A DNA stretch of 64,000 nt from contig JAWHQI010000065.1 of the NCBI GenBank assembly GCA_033032865.1, positions 7,440,001 through 7,504,000 of the forward strand. Direction: 5' to 3'. Numbering within the stretch: the first letter of the stretch is position 1; the number at the start of each line of letters is the position of its first letter. The stretch is from Dactylorhiza incarnata (taxonomy: Eukaryota > Streptophyta > Magnoliopsida > Asparagales > Orchidaceae). The notes under the pieces are model-generated. The model had not been told where the DNA came from and ran no database searches. It worked only from the letters and a program-made list of their open reading frames with translations. Positions 43,244-54,100 of the stretch are shown here, piece by piece. Both the position numbers and the translations under genes were made by a program.

Positions 43244-44866
43244 TCAATCCTCGGCCGCGTCCGAGCACTCATCCTCCGAAAGATCTCCCGCTCCAAGACC
43301 AGCAGTGTCACACCCGAACTTCTTCCCCACCAAGCGAAGGGTCTTCTGAATACCGCGCTGGAAGGCGACCTCACGCTCGTCCTCCAACAGGGGCTCGACC
43401 TCCTTCGTCATGACCTCGGCGCGGATCTCCTCCGCCATCTGGAACCGCTCCTCGACGAAAGCAAGAGAGTCTCGGAACTCGGCAACTCCGGCCGCCTTAG
43501 CGTCCTCAAGGCTGCGCTCGACCGACGACAGCCGCTCCACCTCGCTCCGAAGAAAGCCCAGCTCCCCCTCCATGCGAAACATCTCCCCCTGGGCCTCGGA
43601 TAGCTGACGAAGCGCGTCCTGGGCAAGCGCCTTATCTCCACCATACGCCTCCTGCAGCTTCTCAACCTCGGACTGGGAAGAAGAAAGGTCCGCCTCCAGC
43701 TGCTTAATGCGGGACAGATCGCGATCCCTCCTCTTCTGTAAAGCAGATAAGTCCCTCTTCATCACGCTCAGCTCCTCCTAGAGAGAGATGTAACTGTCCT
43801 TAAGGCCCACATAGCAGTCGTTCCACGTGAGGGCAACGTTGGTCAGAGCGTTCGCCTGCCAACACGAAGGAAACAATCAGGAAACACGAACAACAATGGC
43901 AGAGACAAGTCAAGACCCAGACAAGGAAAGATGGACTTACCGCAGAAGTCATCGCCTGGAGGGACGAGGAAACTCGCCGCGACGGCGGATGAGGGGGAGG
44001 TGGCGGCAAGTCTCCCTGCGCAACCTGCTCAGCAGTTGGGGACGCCAGAATCTCGACCTCCGGGTCGGGAGCAATCGGCTCCCCCCGACGGCGGCTCGGA
44101 CCAGCTTCATGATCGTGACTCCTGGGCTCCGGCGGAGCAGAGCCCGAGCTAGGAGTTCCATTCCTGAAAACAATCTTTCTCTTTTTCCCACGCTCCAGGG
44201 GAACCGCCGCCTCCCGCTCAGGATCCCAAGAAAGCCCCACCGCAAGCAACCGACTCTCCTCCACACAGTTGTACACACTGAACAAAGCTTTTGACAGCCC
44301 ATCTCGGCCAGGGAAGCCGGGGAGAGGAAGGAACTCGTCCTCCCGACCGGTCAGTCGGCGGCAGCGTCCAGGAAGCGACCTCCAAAGCTCGGGCAGCTCC
44401 CAACGATTCCGAACATATCCATAAAGAGTATTCCCGTGGCGATAATCCGCCTTCTCGCCAAAGTGGAACCAACTTTTGTTGCTCCGCACCTCAATCCGTC
44501 CGCCCAAATCGGTTGTAGCCTCACACCAATCCTTGAAAAGTTCAAGTGAAAAGCGCGTACTGTGTTCCCGAAAAAGCACCACCAGCCCCATGATATTCGC
44601 CATTCCAGCAGGCGTGAACTGGGTGATCGGGACGCCGCAGAACCGGAATATTTCAATAGCCTCCTCCGGTGGAGGAATTCGGAATCCAGACTTCAGGCAA
44701 CTCTCGGAGAGTGTTATGTAACCCGTAGGCGGATTTTGAACACGCTCCTCCACCCCTGGAATCTTAATCTCGACGCTCGGAGGCAATCCAAACCGCTTGC
44801 GCCACACCTCGATTCGCGCGCTATCTAGAGAGGAGCGTAAACGCATCGGCCTCGATTGGCCGCCCC
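43244..44866 (-). pseudogene. Antisense gene of element N (globular + coiled coil)
   Basis: Minus strand, opposite to gag. The main exon (44866 or an ATG at 44846 down to 43941) encodes a globular domain of about 250 residues (GYITLSESCLKSGFRIPPP; GVPITQFTPAGMANIM; RFSLELFKDWCEA) and a Pro-rich, basic tail. A canonical intron follows at 43940-43856 (GTAAGTCC..GTTGGCAG). Exon 2 (43855-43244) continues in frame as a long coiled coil with an acidic C-terminus (EDECSDAAED). One in-frame TAG near 43779 interrupts it. An acceptor-like CTCGCAG at 44867-44873 suggests a further 5' exon in the GC-rich tract. Homologous to the antisense gene of Gypsy-3; role unknown. Call pseudogene only because of the single stop. 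Confidence 0.7.
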
Positions 44867-44959
44867 GCTTCGAAGCCTGCGAGGAAGAGCAAACACATAA
44901 AAACGAGCCGTGCTAGAAAATCCAAAAGACCACGAGGCATCTCACCGCACACCATGCAC

Positions 44960-45530
44960 ACAAGCACCAGAGGTCCGCACCGCCAACCTCACCCGCACGC
45001 AAGGAGCAGCCGCGCGCAAAGGCACAGTCCGCACGCAGGGGCCCACGCGCACCGACCGCACGAATGCACCCGCGCGCGGGAGCGCGCAGCGCGGCACCTG
45101 CGCGCGGACCCTTGCGCGGCGCCTGCGCGCGGAAGCGCGCAACGCGGCACCGCGCGCTCGGACGGGCAGCGCGGCACCCGCGCGCACGGGCGCGCAGGCA
45201 CCCGCGCGCACGGGCGCGCGGGCGCGCGGCACCCGCGCGCGGGAGCGCGCAACGCGGCGCCCCGCGCGCAAGGGGCCGCACGCGCCCGGGCGCGCGGCAC
45301 CCGCGCGGCGGGCGCGCGGCACTCGCGCACGCGGGCGCGCGGCACCCGCGCGGCGCCCGCGCGCGCGCGCGCGGGCGCGAGGCACCCGCGCGCGCGGGCG
45401 CGCGACACCCGCGCGCAGGAGCGCGCGCCGCGGCGCCCGCGCGCATGGGGCCGCACGCGCGCGCGGGGGCACGCTCGCGCCAGCCGGGCGCCCCGCCGCC
45501 GGCTCCGCCCGCGCGCGGTCCCCCCTGGGC
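44960..45530. repeat. Extreme GC/CpG-rich low-complexity tract in element N
   Basis: About 570 bp made almost only of GCGCGCGGGCGCGCGGCACC-like phrases, with CpG at nearly every step. All frames on both strands are open, giving Arg/Ala/Pro repeats that are not genes. It lies immediately upstream of the antisense gene and could be its promoter region or simply an expanded repeat. Confidence 0.85.
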
Positions 45531-45740
45531 ATCACCTTTCCGGCCGCTTCGGCCGCTCGCGCACCGCTCACCGCGCCCCCTCATCCGCCGCCGGCCGTTT
45601 GATTTCCCCGCTCCTTTTTTCAAAAAGTTAAAGGCAAAATCTACTTACCCCAACCATTGTTCAACGCCAAACCGATTCCAACACGCAAACGTTTAAAAAA
45701 AAAACCCTCGCACTCCTTCTCAAGTTCTGGACTCCGACGG

Positions 45741-45754
45741 TTTTGGGGGGCTTA
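45741..45754 (+). other. Element N polypurine tract
   Basis: TTTTGGGGGGCTTA directly precedes LTR2, as required for plus-strand priming. Confidence 0.8.
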
Positions 45755-47542
45755 TGATGGGTACTCATGATAGGAGTCTAGTATTTATAAAAGTATCTAG
45801 CGGGGATGTCCGTAAGAGGCAGCAAGATATTTCCAAAGGCGGATTATTTCCAAAGACGGATTATTTCCAAGAACGCGTGTTTCCAAAAACTCTTCCCCTC
45901 CTGATTCGGCAGGAGGAATAAAACGCGCAAAACCAACGCGGGCTTGGCCATACCCCCTTTGGGGTGCGGCCGAACCGCACCCCACGGGGGGGGCGGCCTA
46001 GCCGCACCCCGCACGGGGTGCGGCCTCGGCCGCGCCCCACCCGGGGTGCGGCCAAGCCGCACCCCACGAATGGGGTGCGGCCTAGCCGCACCCCGCGCGG
46101 GGTGCGGCCAAGCCGCACCCCACGCATGGGGTGCGGCCTAGCCGCACCCCACGCATGGGGTGCGGCCTTGGCCGCACCCCACGGGGTGCGGCCTTGGCCG
46201 CGCCCCCTTGGGGTGCGGCCTTGGCCGCACCCCCTTGGGGGGCGGCCAAGCCGCCTTTCTTCGAGGCGCGCTCGGCCCGCACCCCCTCTAGGGCGCGCCC
46301 ATGCCGCGCCCCCCCGAGGAGCGGTCGCGTTACGCGCCCTCGAGGCGCGGTCGCCCGCCCCTCTCTCCGCGCAGGGTGCAGCCGCCCGCCTATCCGTCTT
46401 CCCCAATAAGGGAGGGAGCTCGTGAGAAACCCTCGCGGGCGCACTTGTCGTCGGAACGCCTCCGCAATTCGTCACGCACTTAGAGCATTCTAGCACTAGC
46501 GCACGCTCAGAACGTCTCTGGGCGCGGTCAGGAAGTCTTCTCGCTTTTTGTCTTTCCGGCATCTCACTTTTTGTCTTTCAGGCATCTCACTTTTTGTCTT
46601 TCAGGCTTCTCACTTTTCAGGAACAGTCGGTCGCCTTTTTCACCTCCAACAGAACTGCCCGAACTGCCCAAACTGCCCAAGCTGCCCGAGGGGCAAGGTG
46701 GTCATTTACGAAAAATAGTGATCCGAGGGCCCCGAACCGGAGAATATGATTCGTCCACCGAGCATTTATGGAAACTGCCAACGGTAAAATTACCGGGCCG
46801 CCCCCGACAAAAACTATAAAAGGAGCCCCATGGCTTCATTTGAGGGGACCTGGACTTCTGGACTCGGGAGAGCTCCTTGCAGACTTTTGCGGAATTCTCC
46901 TTCGACACTTGAAGATCTCCTTCGGGACTTGAAGATCTCCTTCGGGACTTGAAGATCTTCATCTTCCAGGAAGACGACGAGCCTTCTCGATTCCGAAAGG
47001 CGACAAGCAGTTCTCAGAAGAGAAAGACGACGAGCCTTCTCGACTCCGAAAGGCGACAAGCAGTTCTCAGAAGAGAAAGGCGACCAGCCCTCTCGATTCC
47101 GAAAGGCGACAAGCAGTTCTCAGAAGAGAAAGGCGACCAGCCTTCTCAATTCCAGAAAGGCGACAAGCAGTTCTCAGAAGGGAAAGGCGACCAGCCTTCT
47201 CAATTCCAGAAAGGCGACTAGCAGTCTTTGAGGGGAAAAGGACTTAGTTTTTTCGTGAGGTGGCCTGTCACCCTCGAAGCACTCTTTCTCCAAATATTGT
47301 AACGAGCAGCGGTCTGTCGCGCTCGAGCTCTAGCTTCCAAGTTGTAACTCCTCCAGAAGATAGTGAAGTTTGGTCGGCACAGCTCCGGCCGCGTGGTTTT
47401 TTACCCTTTCCGGGTTTTCCACGTTAAAAAGTCTCTGCGTACTCATCGAACCTCTAATTAACTGTTTGCGCGTTTAGCCTGCTCACGAGCTAAGGCGGTT
47501 CAAGTGAACCGGTCTACCAAGAGCCCTAAGCGTCCCGCAACA
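45755..47542 (+). repeat. Element N 3' LTR
   Basis: 1788 bp, identical by eye to LTR1 outside the 26-bp array, where one unit is missing. TATA box at 46815-46823. Its end lies 590 bp before the ABCG start codon, in the same orientation. Confidence 0.95.
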
Positions 47543-47547
47543 ATATC

Positions 47548-48132
47548 ATTTTACACAAATAGAATACCTAGTACACAAATTATAAACTAAATGAAATAAG
47601 CAAAATTACAAAGCTGTTAGAATATAAACTAAAAACAGACTCAGATTTGTTGGGACATTACGTTTTGTTAAAATCCGGCTGGACATAGCGCTTTTTTTTT
47701 TCCTGAATTTTGCTGGCGGTCCGATAGCAGATCGGACGGGTAATATCGCTCACCCGCACGATTCTCCCGTACGCTACCCGTGCGCAAAAATCCCTCCATT
47801 TGCTGAGGCTGAAATATTGCCATTAACGAAACGAGCCTTTCTATGCACGAGATCCTCACTAATGTATAGTTTTGCCCGAATCAAACTCTATATACCTCAT
47901 AAGATGGGCGTCAAATTAAGAAGATCAGTTTTGCAAGAATCAAACTCTATACATCTGTTACCAATTGTAACTTTCACATAAAACAACAAGAAAAACAATT
48001 TTTTTTTTAAAAGCAAATCTGTTTAAACTTGGACACAAACTATAGATTGATGAAACAACATATATTAGTTGTTGCATCACAAAATATAGATCTTTATAAG
48101 GCTGCAAAGTGAGAGAGCTGAAGTAGGAGCAA
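47548..48132. other. Copy B remainder and 5' flank of the ABCG gene
   Basis: 47548-47590 matches the end of copy A (AATACCTAGTACACAAATTATAAA). Beyond that the sequence is unassigned, with a small hairpin GTCCGATAGCAGATCGGAC near 47718 and a local duplication of a GAATCAAACTCTATA phrase near 47878-47952. A TATAAG at 48095-48100 is a weak TATA candidate; it would give a very short leader. Confidence 0.5.
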
Positions 48133-51100
48133 ATGGATAGTATGTCAAGCATCAGAGAAAGCATTAGGAAAGTGAGCCGTAGGGCTGCCTCATGGAGAGC
48201 AAGACGCGCCGCATTCGGTAGGTCCAATCGAGAGGAGAACGACCAGAGATATGCATCCCTGGAGAAGCTCTCCGCTGACGACCGCGGGGATAGAGTAGTT
48301 CTGACAGAAACAGACGACCGGAACCAGAAAGTGGACATCAGCGAGAAATTTCTTCTTAAGTTGCGAGAACGAATGGAGCGGTGAGTACTGCAACAAAGTT
48401 AAATATTCAAAAACCATCAACTATTCAATTAACTAGTGATTCATATCTCTGCTTCAGGGTGGGGATTGTTAATCCGACCGTTGAGGTCAGGTTTGAGCAT
48501 CTAAACATAGAGGTTGAGGCATATGTGGGGAAAAGGAGTGTTCCAACTTTCCTAAACTTCTTTGTGAACAAGATCATGGTAATCAAAATTTGATTTTTTT
48601 TTTTTATGTAGTAGAAATTGTTGGACGGTCCAGCATGAACAAAAAAAGGCATGCCAAGATTAGTCTCACACCGGCTATCCAGACGGTCCACTCATGCTTA
48701 TAATAGGCCCCACCTCTCCTATCTTTGACCCGGGTTTTGGAATGAAAAATGAGTGAGATAGTTTAACATGGTATCAAAGCGAGGTTCACGCTGAGGGGGC
48801 GTGTTGGACGGTCCAGCATGAACCAAAAAAAGACATGTCATGTTTAGTCCCACACCGCCTACCCCGACGGTCCACTCGTGCTTATAATAGACTCCACCTC
48901 TCCTATCTTTGACCCGGGTTTTGGAATGGAAAATGAGTGAGGTGGTTTAACAGAAATTGTCCATGCAAGAAGCTTCTCAATAGAATTTATTTATTTTAAA
49001 TTTTTTTTTTTTTGAATTTTAGGGCGCAATGAGTGCACTTCATATTGTGCCAAGTGGAAAGAGACTTATATCTATCCTTCACGACATCAATGGGATTGTA
49101 TGGCCTTGCAGGTGTGAAATTCTCTTTAGGCTCTATAGAAAAATGGCAACCGAGATAGACATGTGTTTGATATACCTCTATTTTGAAACTCCAATAATAA
49201 TTAGGCTCAAGCTTGCAACAGAGCTCGAGCCCTTCATGGAGTGTTTTTCAAGCCGGCTTGTCGGGATATTGAGATGGGTCAACTCAACTTACACCACTAT
49301 TTAATATTAAAAGAATCAACCTCCACAGTTTCGCTTTCCTTGCCGCATGTTTTGAACTTTCGAAGAAACAAGCAGTCGTGCACTGGGCTACCCGGTGCTC
49401 CGACGTGACCGTATACCCATAGTTCATTATCTCCATAAAATTCTCTCTCTCATATGCAGAATGACTTTGCTTTTGGGCCCTCCGGGCTCTGGGAAAACAA
49501 CACTACTATTGGCACTGTCAGGAAAGCTTGATTCAACACTCAAGGTACATAGTTTTTATCATATGAAAAAACATTGAGCTCTGTTTTTTTTATCCAATTT
49601 ATCCTCAAGATCTATAAATAGGCAAAAATTAATTGTACTTCAAATCCGCTATTATATCCTTTTTCATTTTCTTTTTCTCACCTTCAATTCCTCCAAAACA
49701 AACAAAGGGTCCGATTGGCACTGCTTTTTTGCTCCAGTGAGTTTGAACAAAAAAAATACCGTCATAGATGACTGTCATAGAAAAATAGTTTTGAACATAA
49801 AAGTGGACGAAGTTCTTAAGTGAGGTTAGGTGTTCACGAACAAAAGTTCATAACCACCGTGTTTGTGACCGCCAGCGCCGGGCCGAAGCGCCGGGCCGAA
49901 CGGGGCCAAAGGCTCAAGGTAGTAGTGTATATTTTCTTTTGAAATTTTTAAAAGCCTTTGGCATATTCTTGGCGATTTGATTCAAGATACTTTTTTTTAA
50001 AGTAATGATCCCAAGATTAATCAATGTAATTCTCTACACCATCAATATATAAAACTCAGCCTTTGATTGATTTTTCATTTGTCTATTCTAAACTCTTAAA
50101 GCGCGTCTTTAAAAAAAAACTCTTTCGCACATTAGGGTTCGTTTTGCGCGGTGGTGGCGGTCGTGAACGCGGTGGTCATGAACTTTCGTTTGTGAACGCC
50201 CGACCTCACCTAAAACAATTCATGCATTTTATGCTCAAAACTAGTTTATTTTCTTGGTAGCGGTCATAACCTTTGTCTTGCCAAACATACATTCTATGAT
50301 AATGGCGTTTTTGACCAAACTCACCAGAGCAAATAAGCCACGCCAAACGAAGCCTAGATTACCCCCTTATATTTATAAGTTAGAATAAGGTTTGTATGAT
50401 TTCAAACAAGTACCTAAAGCATAATAACTTAGCAAAAAAAATTTGGCAAGTCATTTATTTTTCAAGATGACACTTGTGACGCAAAATAGTGGGACTTTGT
50501 GTTGTGCATGTAATGCATATTGACGTTTGACAAACCCATTGACTTTGTGTTATGTGATGCATGATTTATAAAGAATATAAATAAAGTTTCCTTCTGAAGT
50601 GATGCGGGTGCATTCGGTAAGGATTCTAATCATGGATTCAACATCATAAATAAAGAATTTACAATACAAGAAATCCAATAGTTTCGAGCTCAATAGTGTG
50701 ATGGAAAAGAATTGAGCTCAAACATTAGTGGATAGCCACCAACAAACTAGAATATCAACTAATGACTACTAATACATTAAGAACTTAAATCTTGTCTCTC
50801 TTTTGAATTTAGACTATTTTGAAACTTCTTGATTGTACTAACCCATAAAATAATAAAAGAGTTATCATAATTTCATCAGGTTTCAGGAGAAGTAACCTAC
50901 AACGGTCATCATATGGATGAATTTGTTCCTCAAAGAACCTCGGCTTATATTAGCCAACATGACATACACATTGGAGAAATGACTGTGAGAGAAACCCTAG
51001 CTTTTGCATTAAGATGCCAAGGAGTTGGAACGCGTCCTGGTAAGCAAGTAAAAGGTGTTCAATTTATAGATTTATCTTTGTTAAATTAAGTCTAGAGGCT

Positions 51101-54100
51101 TAGTTATTATTTCTGGAATGATTTGTAGATATGTTGATTGAGCTATTAAGAAAGGAGAGTGAAGCAAAAATTACGGCAGATCCTGAAATTGATGCTTTTA
51201 TGAAGGTCAGTATTATAAGAACATTCATTTCTTTGTGATCTTTGAGCTAATAAACATAGATTTAAAATACTTTGCATGCAATTTTTGTAATATGTTGTTG
51301 CTAAAATTTGAGCAAAAGAGAAGAATAGAAACATTAAATCACACACAACGCATGAAATTATATGGTTAATATAACTGCAAAGTATTAATATCATTGAGAT
51401 TTTCTTACATTGAGAAATAATGATAGATTATTTGTTTGGCATACCTCAAACCCTACATATAGATTCCAAAGTATTATAAATTTTTCAAAATACCCGGATT
51501 AAAAAATATTAGAAGATATCAAAAAATACACTGCAAAGTATACCATTTTTGCTAGGAGCTACTATCTCTGACAAGACTACTAAACTCTACTCGATTCCAT
51601 CTGTTCCTTGTATAAACTACAAGACTCCAATAATGTTTGGAAGGAGGCAGAAATTTAAGGGCGATTCAACTGAACATGCTTCAAATAAATTAGGATTCAA
51701 TACATCTCAACATATGATTACTCTTTAAACTTTCAAAATTAGGATCAATGTCATTGCATTTCTCCCTACCAGAGAAACTATGTGACATTTATTCTGTTGC
51801 ATGATATTTGAATAATGAACAAGTATGTTCATAGTTTTCAATAACGGATAAAAAATTGCATACATACATTGTTAGACACTTCTTATATGGTAGATCAAAA
51901 TCAATAGTTTTGACAAATGTAGGAAAAATAACAATGTGTTCACTCATGTGCTGATAATTTGTTTTCATTCACAATAACAAATCAATCATTTGTATGCATC
52001 AAATCAAAGAAAAACATTTTTGCAATCCAGCTAAAATAACTTTATGCTTAAACATTATATTCTGCAAAATCTGATTCAGACATTCCTTTTTTGTTTATAC
52101 TATGGAAGGCCATATCAGTCAAAGGGAAGGAAAATGTTGTGATAGATTATATTCTAAAGGTAAGGCACGAAGCCTGCATGAATACGCATCCAACAAATAT
52201 ATTTATGTTTCTTATGAACTTAACAAGCAATACATTCTTACTTTGACACTTCCTCTCACTAAAGATCTTAGGACTGGAGGTTTGTGCTGACATGATGGTA
52301 GGAGATGCAATGACACGAGGCATTTCAGGCGGACAAAAGAAGCGTGTGACAACTGGTAAATTATTATGCGACTTGTTAAATTTCCTAGAATATATTCAAA
52401 AGTAACATAGTAGCATTGATTAGATATATAAACACCAATATAAAGGTGGTTTCTCCTCGAAAAAAAGAAAGGCAGCTGTAGAATAATAAGCTAGTTTTCA
52501 GTGAAGAAAGGCTGCTCCTTTTAAGAAAATATTTGCAATCCAATGAAAGTAACTTTGATTTTCTTAAAACACATGTATTGGAGGTGAGATAAGGTTACGA
52601 ATCACATAGACTTGTATTGGCGGAATAACGTAATAGAATCACGGGATACAAATCACGTTCACAAGAGTAAAAAATTAAGAGAGAGTTCAATTAATATAGA
52701 AATATTACAATATCAACCATGAACATCACAAGATTACATCCAATCTCAAGCATCAAGAACCCCAAAAAAGGAAGATGAAGAATCGAGGAACTCCCCATAT
52801 AATGTCGGTGATGTTGGGTTGGGCCTGATAGGAAAAGAGAAATCTATATCTATTCATACTAATAGAGGGTATATAAATACAAGGGAGAGAGGTGATCCAA
52901 GCACCCAAAGGTAAGCCTAAGATAAGTCTACCATGCTTCAATATACACAATATATAATATATATCTAACACCCTCCCCCCTTCTCAAACTCACGGGGGAT
53001 CATACACCGAGAGTTTTCGACAGGAGATAAGGATGGTGTGTCTGTGTCTGTGGCCCAAGTAGCATCTTAGTAAGCACAGAGCTGCAGAGAACTGCTATTG
53101 GAGTAGAAGAGACCTCGTGAAGTCATCGTCCAGAGATAGTGCAGGAGCCGCAGTAGGCAAAGTTATCAAGACACGTGCCTGAGGCGCCGGGCGCACCCCG
53201 TTGCGCCCCAGCAAGGCTTAGGCGGGCGATGTGCCTGAGGCGCGCCAAGGCGCACCCAAGGCGCACCTAGGCGCAAAATTGTTGAATTTCAGCGAATTGG
53301 GCGCCCAAATCGGCGAAATTCAGCGAATTGGGCGCCCAATTTGAATTTCAGCGAATTGGGCGCCCAATTCACTGATTTTACATGAATTGCGCGCCCAATT
53401 CGCTGAATTTCAGCGAATTTGGCGCTCAATTCGCTGATTTTCCATGAATTTCCTTTGTGTCTCGGTGCGCCTTGCCTTTAATAACTTAGGCAGTAGGTGA
53501 CTAAATGCACAGAAGTAGGCGCACTAACAAACTGGCTCAACACATGAACAGCCTGGGCAATGTCGGACCGAATAATAGTGAGGTAGACGAGACTCCCGAC
53601 AAAGTGATGATAGCGAGTAGGATCAGAGAGTGGAACCCCATCATCCGGTCGTAGCTGAAGGTGAAGCTCCATAGGGGTGTCCACGATGTGAGAGTCAGAG
53701 AGGGCAACCCGAGCAAGAGATCTGATGTGTAACGTTGTTGAGAGAGCTAAAAACCACGATTTGTACAGGTGACCTCAAGACCCAAGAAATAGCTCAGTTG
53801 TCCAAGATCAGTCATCTGAAACTGCTGCTGAAGGTGATGCTTGACAAAGACCACATGAGAAGGATCATCACCAGTAATGATCATATCATCCACATAAAGT
53901 AACAAAAGAGTCCGGCCACGAGAGGAGTGCACAAACAGGGCTGGATCATGCGGGCTTGGCTGAAAACCGGCGGCAGTAATGGCTGAGCTGAAATGTGCAA
54001 ACCACGCGCATGACGCTTTTTTGAGCCCGTAAAGAACCTATCTCAAGCGGCAGACAAGGCCTGGAGGAGAGAAGAGACCGGGAGGAGGGAGCATGACACC

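Larger units (their letters stand above)
39003..47542 (+). mobile_element. Element N: young non-autonomous Tat-type LTR retrotransposon
   Basis: 8540 bp, flanked by the perfect duplication ATATC (38998-39002 and 47543-47547). LTR1 is 1814 bp, LTR2 is 1788 bp. By eye they are the same except that LTR2 lacks one 26-bp repeat unit. PBS and PPT are intact and match Gypsy-2. Inside it has only a gag-like ORF on the sense strand, short tandem repeats, an antisense gene and a very GC-rich tract. RT, RNase H and integrase are absent, so it must be mobilised in trans. Confidence 0.92.

Noticed and set aside
44913..45696. Several overlapping open frames of 150-236 codons on both strands in the GC-rich tract.
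   Set aside because: All frames are open because the sequence is nearly pure GCGCG with no A/T for stop codons; the peptides are Arg/Ala/Pro repeats without domains.
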